Origin: Acidobacteriota bacterium | GTDB lineage: Bacteria > Acidobacteriota > Terriglobia > Bryobacterales > Bryobacteraceae | Assembly (NCBI GenBank): GCA_947505565.1 | Contig: CANNLB010000052.1 | Location: forward strand, 1 to 8,822 | Length of the DNA stretch: 8,822 nucleotides | Reading direction: 5' to 3' | Shown here: positions 1-6,007 of the stretch, one piece after another | Numbering within the stretch: the stretch's first letter is position 1 | Layout of the letters: every line of letters starts with the position of its first letter | The notes under the pieces: generated by a model | What the model was told of the DNA's origin: nothing | The model's input: the letters and a program-made list of their open reading frames with translations, nothing else | Database searches by the model: none | Position numbers and translations under genes: made by a program

Positions 1-748
1 GGACAAAGGCGCGGAGTTCAGCCGACTGCATGCGGGTGAGTTCCTGTAGTTGGAGCAATTCTTCCAGGGCAAGCTTGGGATCCCGCTCGAGTATTTTGCG
101 GACTACCTCCAGCCGTATTTGGAGGCCGACGAAACCCTGCAGGGGCCCATCGTGGAAATCAGCGGCGATGCGCTGGCGTTCTGCTTCGCGGGCGTATTCG
201 GCTTCGGACCGAAACATGATGGATTGTTTGGCGGCGGCGGAGAGGCGGTCCTGCAGCGCTTTCTTCTGCAGGGCCATAACGATGACGGCCATGCCGGACA
301 GGAGCAGCGACGGCGAGAGGACGACAATTTCGGTGGGCCGAGCGACAAAGAAGAAGCCGAGGGTGACGGCGATAACAATGATGACTTCGCGGGTGGAGTG
401 GAGGAGAGCGGCGGCGAGAAGGACGTAAAGATAAAAAAGCGACGTGATGCCGGCGGAATATCCCAGGGGAAGGCCGGCGCAGATGAGAAGGAAGACGGCA
501 TCTACCAGCAGGCTGAAGAGGGGATAGTTTCGATCAGGTTTGCGCCAGAAAATGAACGCGACCGCGTAGATAGTAAACGCCGCCCATAGGAGAGCAACGT
601 TTCTGGTACCTGGATTCGCCGCGGCGAAGGAGAGGCCTAGGCAAAAAAAGCCCAGGACAGCCCGAAACAGGACCAGGCTTCGTCGCCAATTCAGAGCGAT
701 CGAGACGGGTTCAGCCGCGATGGGCTTATCAAGAAAGGGAGGAGCCAC
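1..748 (-). CDS. Membrane sensor histidine kinase, HisKA_3 (NarX/DesK-like) type, 3' end off window
   Basis: The reading frame is open from a GTG at 748 to the left edge, giving 249 visible residues with the C-terminus missing. About six hydrophobic segments (near residues 25-44, 51-68, 77-96, 101-116, 122-136 and 141-160) are followed by a charged linker and then the dimerisation box ERQRIAADFHDGPLQG. His199 in DFHDGPLQ is the expected phosphoacceptor of the HisKA_3 family, whose members usually phosphorylate NarL/FixJ-type response regulators. The ATPase domain should lie beyond the edge. The start is 18 bases after the methyltransferase stop; GTG is the first start codon in frame after that stop and has no good Shine-Dalgarno, so the exact start is uncertain. 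The helices look like an integral-membrane sensor without a large periplasmic loop. The signal sensed is unknown. The kinase call is firm; completeness cannot be judged. Confidence 0.87.
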   Translation of the reverse strand, partial: MAPPFLDKPIAAEPVSIALNWRRSLVLFRAVLGFFCLGLSFAAANPGTRNVALLWAAFTIYAVAFIFWRKPDRNYPLFSLLVDAVFLLICAGLPLGYSAGITSLFYLYVLLAAALLHSTREVIIVIAVTLGFFFVARPTEIVVLSPSLLLSGMAVIVMALQKKALQDRLSAAAKQSIMFRSEAEYAREAERQRIAADFHDGPLQGFVGLQIRLEVVRKILERDPKLALEELLQLQELTRMQSAELRAFV

Positions 749-766
749 GGGAAGAGTTTCGTCAGT

Positions 767-1303
767 TTATGGACGGCGATATAAGTATAACGTGTGGCTT
801 CGGCCCTCTCCATCGTCGTCGATCGAGACCTCTTTTTCCGGCGTCCAGCCGCCGACGGTAAAATCGTGGGCGACGATACGGGCACCCTTTTTAAGCTGCT
901 TTTCGAGCAGCGGCCGGACTTTTTCGTTCGACACGGGGAGCAGGTAGACGGTGATGACATCTGCCGAGGTGTAGTCCTGTTCGAGTAGATCGCCGTGGAT
1001 GATTTTGGCCCGATCGGCGAGGCCAAGGCGTTTGATGCGGTCGGAGCTTTGCTGATAAAGATCCTTGTCGAACTCGACACCGACAGCATTGGCACCGAAT
1101 TTCTCAGCGGCAATAATCACGATGCGGCCGTCGCCGCTGCCGAGATCGAAGACTTTCTCCCCTTTTTTTACGTTGCCGAGTTGGAGCATCTTTTCGACGA
1201 TCAGTTCTGGCGTCGGGTAGTAGGGAGCGAGTTTTGGAGTTTTCTTCTCGGCCGGCGTTTGGCCGAGAAGAAAGAAAGGGACGAGAAAGAGAAAGTAGCG
1301 CAT
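767..1303 (-). CDS. SAM-dependent methyltransferase (class I) with signal-like N-terminus
   Basis: This 178-residue protein has the class I Rossmann methyltransferase hallmarks: motif I VFDLGSGDGRIVI (about 51-63) for S-adenosylmethionine binding, an acidic end of strand 2 in VGVEFD (74-79), and DVITVYLLP at the motif II position. The lead-in YYPTPELIVEKML and the later HDFTVGGW segment recall a group of small methyltransferases found in acidobacteria and planctomycetes; their substrates are not known to me. Residues 1-15 (MRYFLFLVPFFLLGQ) form a short hydrophobic stretch like a signal peptide or anchor, which is odd because SAM is cytoplasmic. The ATG is supported by AAGGA at 1311-1315, seven bases upstream and overlapping the TAA of the previous gene, which suggests coupled translation. 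It sits between the BNR/TIGR03437 gene and the histidine kinase. Substrate unassigned. Confidence 0.88.
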   Translation of the reverse strand: MRYFLFLVPFFLLGQTPAEKKTPKLAPYYPTPELIVEKMLQLGNVKKGEKVFDLGSGDGRIVIIAAEKFGANAVGVEFDKDLYQQSSDRIKRLGLADRAKIIHGDLLEQDYTSADVITVYLLPVSNEKVRPLLEKQLKKGARIVAHDFTVGGWTPEKEVSIDDDGEGRSHTLYLYRRP

Positions 1304-1310
1304 TCGATAT

Positions 1311-1316
1311 TCCTTA
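1311..1316 (-). promoter_or_regulatory. Ribosome binding site overlapping upstream stop
   Basis: On the minus strand TAAGGA contains both the TAA stop of the BNR-repeat gene and an AAGGA Shine-Dalgarno seven bases before the methyltransferase ATG. It fixes the methyltransferase start and implies termination-reinitiation coupling. Confidence 0.65.
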
Positions 1317-3173
1317 CGGCTCGAGGTGTAGACGGACGCGATTGCTCAAAACGTTGGCGGCTTCGACAACAAACTCCGCTGGTCCGCGATTGACGATGGC
1401 GGGGAGTCGGACTTCGACGAGGTAAAAGCCGATGTAACCGGGCGCCAGCGAGGCGCGGATGACTTCCAAGGGAGTGCCATCGAGAAATGCTTTGACGTCG
1501 GCGATGACGCGGGGTTGATTTTCAAGAGGGGCAGGTTGGCCAGCGGGCCAATTCGGGGAGACGCGCCCGAGACCGCTGAGTAGAACTTGGACGGCAGAAC
1601 CGGCGCGCGCGGGATTTTGGGCATCGAGCAGAACACCGGTTTCCCCGTCGAGAGCGAGCGGAGAGCCGTCAGGGTCAATAAAGATGGCGGGCGAAGAAGG
1701 CTGAAGCGGTAGGCCAAGAGAGATGCGCTGGTTAGCGGAAAGGAAGGACAGGGAAACACCAGTTCCGGTCAAATCGTACGGCAGTTGGATATGGGTTTCG
1801 CTGGCGGTGGAGGGCAGAACGGAGGCAGGGCGGTCGCCCGCGCGGACATCGGAGACACGGGCACCGAGGATAGTCAAGAGCGCCCCCGGGGCAGCCGGGC
1901 GAACGCTATAGTCGGCGGCATGGACGACGCGGAGGTCTCGGCTACGGTGGGGAGCGATAGAGGTGTAGAGGCCGAAACCGTAGACGGCGAGGTAGAGTTG
2001 GTTGCCCGAGGGATCGAGGCGGACATCGAGCACGGGGGAGTCAGGCAGACCCTGGCCGGTGAGGCGCACCCAGGACGGGGCCAGCAGGTCGGCTTGGTAA
2101 AGGCCGCCGAGCGTGGCTACATAAACGGCGTTGGCGGCGAAATCCGCGGCTACGCCAAAGGCGGAGACTTCGGGAAGGTTCGCGGTGACATTGTCCCAGT
2201 AGAGGCCCCCGTTCAAGGTTCGGAGGACAGAGGGAGCGGCGGGAGATTGGTCGGCGGCGCGGCGGCTAAGGACGGCGAGGGCGCGGCGCGGATCGCGTTC
2301 GTCGATGGTGATCGCTTCGACGGCGGCACCTGGATTGAACGTCGGCACGATCCAATCAGCCCCGCGATTCGTGGAGATCCAGAGACGACCGTCGGCGGCA
2401 CCGGCGTAAACCCAGTCGCCCTGGGTTTGGAGGACGGTGACCACTGCATTAAAGCGGCGACTGGCGGCCAGCAGGGCGGCGTTGGATGCCAGGACAGCGG
2501 AGGGGCGCCAAGCCGTGCGCTCTCCCGGTTGCCATTCGAACGCCGCGGCGACGGCAGATTGCGGGGAGAGAAAGCTGATTCGAGCGCCCTGGCCGCCGCG
2601 AGGCAACGAGAGAATTCGCCTGACGGGGAGGTGGGGCAGAGCGGCATTGCAACTCGACCAGGTGCGTCCCCCATCGGCCGAGCGCCAGATCCCGGTGCCG
2701 GCGGCAACCGCGATCTCGTTGGGATCGTTCGGAGACACGGAGAGATCGGCGACCGGAGAGCCAAGCAGCGAGCTTTGTTTCCATTTCGTAAGATTGGCCC
2801 AGGTCCGACCGCCATCTTCCGAGCGCCAGACGTGTAGGCCAGCAGCGTAGACGACGCCGCGGGCGGAAGTGGCGCGGAGGGCGGCGTCCGGTTCGGGGAG
2901 GCGATCCGGGATCGGGGGCGGAGGAGCGGAGGCCGGGGGTTCGGAACGTTCGACAGACCATGTTTCAAAGTCGCCGGTAGAGTACCACTGCCCGGCACCA
3001 GCGCGCGCAAAGAGCCGGGCATCACCGGAGCGGAATTGAACCCGATCCATGGGGCCGGTCGCCAAGCCGGAAAGCTGGAGATCGAGCGCGGCGTTGCCAA
3101 GCCTGCGCCACTGCGCAGGGGCGTAGCTGGCAGAGGCCAGGAACGCGAGGGCGAAAATCAGAAGGGAACGCAT
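1314..3173 (-). CDS. Secreted BNR/Asp-box propeller protein with TIGR03437-like C-terminal domain
   Basis: This is a 619-residue exported protein. Residues 1-21 (MRSLLIFALAFLASASYAPAQ) are a clear signal peptide, so I start at the ATG at 3173, although the frame stays open upstream to 3266. Asp-box motifs typical of BNR/sortilin-like beta-propellers lie at about 118-125 (SEDGGRTW) and 165-172 (SADGGRTW), with degenerate copies at 267-274 (STNRGADW) and 319-326 (TLNGGLYW). A proline-rich stretch lies near 79-95. From about 415 to the end, features such as HAADYSVRPAAPGALLTILG, IQLPYD, NPARAGSAVQVLLSGLG, LAPGYIGFYLVEVRLP and SNRVRLHLEP match the layout of the TIGR03437 domain typical of Solibacter-type acidobacteria. 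The domain's function is not established. The gene leads block A, ten bases before the methyltransferase. No catalytic site is evident; a binding or surface role is an inference. Confidence 0.85.
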   Translation of the reverse strand: MRSLLIFALAFLASASYAPAQWRRLGNAALDLQLSGLATGPMDRVQFRSGDARLFARAGAGQWYSTGDFETWSVERSEPPASAPPPPIPDRLPEPDAALRATSARGVVYAAGLHVWRSEDGGRTWANLTKWKQSSLLGSPVADLSVSPNDPNEIAVAAGTGIWRSADGGRTWSSCNAALPHLPVRRILSLPRGGQGARISFLSPQSAVAAAFEWQPGERTAWRPSAVLASNAALLAASRRFNAVVTVLQTQGDWVYAGAADGRLWISTNRGADWIVPTFNPGAAVEAITIDERDPRRALAVLSRRAADQSPAAPSVLRTLNGGLYWDNVTANLPEVSAFGVAADFAANAVYVATLGGLYQADLLAPSWVRLTGQGLPDSPVLDVRLDPSGNQLYLAVYGFGLYTSIAPHRSRDLRVVHAADYSVRPAAPGALLTILGARVSDVRAGDRPASVLPSTASETHIQLPYDLTGTGVSLSFLSANQRISLGLPLQPSSPAIFIDPDGSPLALDGETGVLLDAQNPARAGSAVQVLLSGLGRVSPNWPAGQPAPLENQPRVIADVKAFLDGTPLEVIRASLAPGYIGFYLVEVRLPAIVNRGPAEFVVEAANVLSNRVRLHLEP

Positions 3174-3198
3174 AGGGGGAGCGAGGATGTTGCCGACT

Positions 3199-3215
3199 GA
3201 CCCAGCACTTGGGTC
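3199..3215. promoter_or_regulatory. Inverted repeat GACCCA-N5-TGGGTC, possible operator
   Basis: Perfect six-base arms are separated by five bases. It lies between the candidate -10 of block A (TAAAAT, 3217-3222 minus) and the BNR start at 3173. A further GACCCA half-site occurs at 3258-3263. It could be a repressor site or a weak leader hairpin; no regulator can be named. Confidence 0.3.
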
Positions 3216-3301
3216 TATTTTACCCATATCTATCGATCGATCTGCACTAAACCTGTTGACCCACAAGGCATTTTCCTAGATGTGCCGCATAGGTACTCCA
3301 G

Positions 3302-3312
3302 TTGCATTGCAA
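3302..3312. promoter_or_regulatory. Palindrome TTGCATTGCAA, possible regulator site
   Basis: Five-base arms are perfect around a central T. It is centred about 43 bases upstream of the centre of the extended -10 candidate of block B, a position that would suit an activator. A palindrome this short can arise by chance. Confidence 0.25.
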
Positions 3313-3344
3313 TTGACGTGCTAACCGGAAGCGGAGCCCGTTGG

Positions 3345-3353
3345 TGATACAAT
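3345..3353 (+). promoter_or_regulatory. Extended -10 promoter candidate for block B
   Basis: TGATACAAT fits the extended -10 form TGnTATAAT with one mismatch. The -35 position 17 bases upstream (CCGGAA, 3325-3330) is poor, as is common for extended -10 promoters. The predicted transcript would start near 3360, leaving a leader of about 30 bases before the ATG at 3391. Confidence 0.4.
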
Positions 3354-3390
3354 TCAGGAGGCGCTCTAGCTTTTCCGGCGTAACGTTTGC

Positions 3391-4167
3391 ATGCCGCACA
3401 CTATCCTACAACTGATGTTTCGGTTCACCTTTGCCTCGGCGTTAACCGCCGGGGTTGTGTTGGCGCAGGCTCCGTCGCTGTTTTCTGGCGAACAGGAACG
3501 TTTGGCGAAAACATTGCAGATGACCGGGCAGGTATCGGTTTTGCGGGACAGCAATCCTTGGGTATTGAAAGTCGGCGACTGGGTGAACCTGCGGCAAACG
3601 ATTGTGACCGGCGCGGATGGCTTTGCGGTTTTCCAGGTTAGCGACGGCAGCACCTTTGAAGTTTACCCGAATTCGCGGGTGGTCTTCCGGAACAACGCTG
3701 GCGGTTGGAAGGATCTGCTGGACCTGCATCTGGGTCGCGTGAAAGTATTTATTCAGAAATTTGGCGGCCAACCAAACCCGAATCGGGTAACGACGCCGAC
3801 GGCAGTTATTTCGGTGCGAGGCACGGTTTTCGACGTACAGATCGAAGACGAAGACGCGACGACTTTGGTGACCGTGGACGAAGGGCAAGTCGCCGTACGC
3901 CACTCGCTGTTGCCGCCGAGCGAACCCAAGCTTTTGAACGCTGGCGAATACGTCCGGGTTTACAAGAACCAACCGTTGGCCCACAAAGCATTTGACAAAG
4001 GTGGAGCCCTGAAGCGGACGATGCAGGCGGCAACGGACGCCTACTACAACGTTATGATGCGGATGCCCCGCGGCGGCAACTCGCCAACCAGCGTCCCCGG
4101 CGGCGGTGGTCGTCCGGCGGATACCGAAGCGACACCTCCTCCCCCACCCCCTCCTCCCCCGCTGTAG
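3391..4167 (+). CDS. Secreted FecR-domain protein with polyproline C-terminus
   Basis: This 258-residue protein begins with a signal peptide (hydrophobic core about 9-25, ending VVLAQA) and contains a FecR-type domain at roughly 42-195. The diagnostic core is RVTTPTAVISVRGTVFDV at 132-149, preceded by TGADGFAVFQVSDGS and YPNSRV and followed by VTVDEGQVAV and LNAGEYVRV. In classical systems FecR domains relay signals from a TonB receptor to an ECF sigma factor, but neither is visible here and this protein appears exported, so a structural or binding role is as likely. The tail (about 222-258) is low complexity, rich in Gly and Pro, and ends in nine consecutive prolines plus Leu258. An alternative ATG at 3415 (Met9) would give a shorter signal peptide; neither start has a convincing Shine-Dalgarno. 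Its stop lies nine bases before the next gene. Confidence 0.85.
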   Translation: MPHTILQLMFRFTFASALTAGVVLAQAPSLFSGEQERLAKTLQMTGQVSVLRDSNPWVLKVGDWVNLRQTIVTGADGFAVFQVSDGSTFEVYPNSRVVFRNNAGGWKDLLDLHLGRVKVFIQKFGGQPNPNRVTTPTAVISVRGTVFDVQIEDEDATTLVTVDEGQVAVRHSLLPPSEPKLLNAGEYVRVYKNQPLAHKAFDKGGALKRTMQAATDAYYNVMMRMPRGGNSPTSVPGGGGRPADTEATPPPPPPPPPL

Positions 4168-4176
4168 ACTGAAGGC

Positions 4177-4773
4177 GTGAAGATATTAGACGTGTTTCGA
4201 CTACTTTTTCTTGTATTGGGAGCGGGAGTGGCTGGGGCGCTCGCGCAAGTGCCGGCTGCGGGATTGCCTCCCGAGTGGGAGACGCGAAAGCAGTTAAGCG
4301 CGATGGTGGCGAACGCCAATCGGCTGGATCCGATTCTGGCGCAATTGAATCCAGAAGCCTGGAAAGAAGCAGGCGCTCCGGAAGCTTATGTGCAGCAGTT
4401 ACAGAGCACGAGGCGAGCGCTGCAATCGCTACAGGTGTCTGCCGACCGCCTTTCTAAAGATCCGAATCGAGTGACGTACGCGATGGATACGTACTTCCGC
4501 CTCCAGACCATGGAGCAGATTTTGGGGTCATTGGCTACCGGCGTGAGGCGGTATCAGAATCCGGCGATCGGCGATTTGCTTTTTGGAATCGCCAACGAGA
4601 ACGCGGCGAACCGGGAGTTTCTGGAGCAGTATTTGAAGGACTTGGCAGCGGTCCGGGAAGCCGAGTTTCAAATCGTGGATGCCGAAGCGCAGCGCTGTCG
4701 AGGGATCTTGAGCAAGCAGCCGCCGGTGATCCAGAAACGTTCTGTGCCGCCGCCCAAGCAGGAGAAGCAATGA
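4177..4773 (+). CDS. Exported helical protein of unknown function
   Basis: I do not recognise a family. The 198-residue product has a signal peptide (MKILDVFRLLFLVLGAGVAGALAQ, about 1-24). The remainder is predicted to be mostly amphipathic helix, rich in Gln, Glu, Ala, Leu and Arg: for example QLQSTRRALQSLQVSADRLS, the MDTYFRLQTMEQILGSL stretch, and NREFLEQYLKDLAAVREAEF. It has one cysteine in the mature part and a basic, proline-rich C-terminus. The start is GTG at 4177; the AAGG just before it is too close to be ideal, and a GTG at 4192 is an alternative. It follows the FecR-like gene by nine bases, and its TGA overlaps the ATG of the cysteine-rich gene, so the three are probably one operon. 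Gene reality is well supported by frame length, signal peptide and tight spacing. Function unknown. Confidence 0.82.
   Translation: MKILDVFRLLFLVLGAGVAGALAQVPAAGLPPEWETRKQLSAMVANANRLDPILAQLNPEAWKEAGAPEAYVQQLQSTRRALQSLQVSADRLSKDPNRVTYAMDTYFRLQTMEQILGSLATGVRRYQNPAIGDLLFGIANENAANREFLEQYLKDLAAVREAEFQIVDAEAQRCRGILSKQPPVIQKRSVPPPKQEKQ
4761..4767 (+). promoter_or_regulatory. Ribosome binding site of the cysteine-rich small gene
   Basis: GGAGAAG lies inside the end of the helical-protein gene, two bases before the ATG at 4770 if the full motif is counted, or five bases if only GGAG is. With the ATGA overlap it supports translation of the short downstream frame. Confidence 0.6.
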
Positions 4774-4946
4774 ATCCAGTAGCGGTGACGTTTCGCTGCA
4801 GCATTTGTGAAGAGCCATCGCGAGATCTGTGCGCATGGTGCACGAAAGACGCCTGCGAATTGCATCGATGCCAAAAGTGTTTGCGGTGTAGCGACTGTTG
4901 CCGGTGCGATGTTCCGCTGGAACGTAACCCAACGAAGGGCAGCTAG
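4770..4946 (+). CDS. 58-residue cysteine-rich, probable zinc-binding protein
   Basis: This short gene encodes 58 residues of which 11 are cysteine (10, 13, 21, 24, 29, 34, 37, 40, 43, 44, 46), plus His32. The spacing CxxC-x7-CxxC-x4-CxxH-x-C and then CxxCxxCxxCCxC recalls cross-braced zinc fingers such as the B-box, but I cannot place it in a family. There is no signal peptide or membrane segment, so it is probably cytoplasmic, unlike the two genes before it. Support for the gene is the ATGA overlap with the preceding stop, GGAGAAG just upstream, and the fact that it fills the otherwise empty space before the convergent NHL gene with non-random cysteine codons. Its TAG is eight bases from the stop of that convergent gene. 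Zinc binding is an inference from the cysteine pattern; iron-sulfur or redox roles are possible. Confidence 0.75.
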   Translation: MNPVAVTFRCSICEEPSRDLCAWCTKDACELHRCQKCLRCSDCCRCDVPLERNPTKGS

Positions 4947-4954
4947 GCGGGAGA

Positions 4955-6007
4955 TCAGCGCAGTCGCCGAACCCGATTGGCCTCGGAGTCGCCTATGTAC
5001 ACGACTCCTTTCTTGTCGACGAAAACGCCGTGCGGTCGCTTCATTTTGCATTCGAGCGGACTCGTTTCCGGGCCGTCACCCGGGGCTCCGGTCCCGGCGA
5101 CGGTCTCGATCATCCCGCTCTTGAGATCCACCCGGCGAATGGTATGGCTTTCGGTATCAGCCAAATAAACGCCTCCATCCTTGGACCAAGAGATTCCTTT
5201 GGGACCGCTCAGCTTTGCCGATTTCGCAGGCTCCGGACCAACCGCATATCCCTTCTCGCCCGTCCCCGCTAAATGGACCAGTTTTCGCGCCGTCATGTCG
5301 ATGCGGAACACCTTATTCCCTTCCCTCAGGGCCAAGTAAGCGTTCCCCTTCGCATCAAAGTCGAGAGCGCGCGGGCCCCACAATGGAGTCCCCTGCAGCG
5401 GCGCTCCATCCGGCGTGGGCTTCTTTTCGCCGGTACCCGCCCAGGTCATGATCATGCCGGTTTTCATGTCAACGACGCGAATGCGATTATTCTGAATATC
5501 GCAAATGAGCAGGTTCCCGGCAGGGTCAAACTGAATGCTGTGCGGCTGGTTCAGCAAGGCTGCTTTCGCCGGGCCGCCGTCGCCGGCGAAGCCCGCTTGG
5601 CCGGTACCCGCCACCGTTGAGATGATCCCTGTCTTGGCATCCACCCGCCGGACCAAGTGGTTCTTCATCTCGACAAAAAACATGTGGCCGGCTTTGTCGA
5701 AGCGGACTTCGTAAGGCTCATTGAGAGACGCCGCGGTCGCCGGACCGCCGTCGCCCGAATAGCCCTTCCGAGCATTGCCTGCGACCGTCGAAAGCTTGCC
5801 GGACTTTAGGTCCAGACGACGAACGACATGATTGTCGATTTCACAAATATAGAGTGCGCCGTCGGGCCCGACCGCAATCCCATACGGGTTGCTGACTTGG
5901 TCCGCGGCGTAGCCGGCCTTGCCATTTCCGGCGACCGTCTCAATCTTCTTCTCGGCGGCCGAAAGAAAAGCCGAACAAAGGAAACAGATCAGAAATACTA
6001 GTCTCAT
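4955..6007 (-). CDS. Secreted six-bladed NHL-repeat beta-propeller protein
   Basis: This is a 350-residue exported protein with signal peptide MRLVFLICFLCSAFLSAAEK (1-20). Six NHL-type blades follow, each built on a TVAGTG-like strand, a GDGGPA-type loop, a NPYGIAV-like strand and a DNHVVRRLD-like strand; the TVAG-like starts fall near 24, 74, 131, 188, 246 and 303. The C-terminal RPHGVFVDKKGVVYIGDSEANRVRRLR probably closes the ring. Repeats of this kind are common in acidobacterial secreted proteins and mediate protein or ligand binding; no catalytic residues stand out. The ATG at 6007 is chosen for the signal peptide; an in-frame ATG at 6025 is possible, and neither has a clear Shine-Dalgarno. 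The open frame continues to 6319 but that part is a shadow of the glycosyltransferase gene. Its 5' end overlaps that gene by 68 bases. It is the last gene of block C. Confidence 0.88.
   Translation of the reverse strand: MRLVFLICFLCSAFLSAAEKKIETVAGNGKAGYAADQVSNPYGIAVGPDGALYICEIDNHVVRRLDLKSGKLSTVAGNARKGYSGDGGPATAASLNEPYEVRFDKAGHMFFVEMKNHLVRRVDAKTGIISTVAGTGQAGFAGDGGPAKAALLNQPHSIQFDPAGNLLICDIQNNRIRVVDMKTGMIMTWAGTGEKKPTPDGAPLQGTPLWGPRALDFDAKGNAYLALREGNKVFRIDMTARKLVHLAGTGEKGYAVGPEPAKSAKLSGPKGISWSKDGGVYLADTESHTIRRVDLKSGMIETVAGTGAPGDGPETSPLECKMKRPHGVFVDKKGVVYIGDSEANRVRRLR

Larger units (their letters stand above)
3174..3390. other. Divergent intergenic region between blocks A and B
   Basis: This 217-base region separates the minus-strand BNR gene and the plus-strand FecR-like gene and is visibly richer in A+T than its surroundings. 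It holds an extended -10-like element facing block B (3345-3353) and an inverted repeat with six-base arms on the block A side (3199-3215). A TAAAAT at 3217-3222 on the minus strand could be a -10 for block A, but no good -35 is visible. A TTGCA-T-TGCAA palindrome lies at 3302-3312. No small gene or RNA hairpin was convincing. The minus-strand frame of the BNR gene remains open to 3266, but that extension lacks a Shine-Dalgarno and would bury the signal peptide. Confidence 0.6.

Noticed and set aside
50..589. 179-residue open frame on the plus strand
   Set aside because: It is antisense to the histidine kinase, whose H-box and six membrane segments are unambiguous.
1785..2837. 350-residue open frame on the plus strand
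   Set aside because: It is antisense to the BNR/TIGR03437 gene, has biased Gly/Arg/Asp composition, no recognisable motif and no ribosome binding site. The minus-strand product has a signal peptide and clear domains.
2213..3100. 295-residue open frame on the minus strand
   Set aside because: It is an alternative frame of the BNR gene, rich in Pro, Ser and Arg with no domain; a by-product of GC-rich codon use.
3229..3241. ATCGATCGAT-type palindrome near 3232
   Set aside because: It is a simple tandem GATC-like palindrome that is common by chance, and its placement fits neither promoter.
3313..3318. TTGACG as the -35 of the block B promoter
   Set aside because: The spacer to TACAAT is 29 bases, far from the 16-18 required; the extended -10 reading is more plausible.
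3356..3361. AGGAGG as the Shine-Dalgarno of the FecR-like gene
   Set aside because: It is 29 bases from the ATG at 3391, and the FecR frame has a stop (TAG at 3367-3369) with no start codon between them.
4940..4990. Terminator between the convergent blocks B and C
   Set aside because: Only eight bases separate the stop codons, and no GC-rich hairpin followed by a T run is visible on either strand.
5000..5960. Spaced similar DNA segments, such as copies of GCCGGTACCCGCC, considered as a repeat array
   Set aside because: They fall at matching positions of the NHL blades and are explained by protein repeats (TVAGTG strands), not by a DNA-level array.
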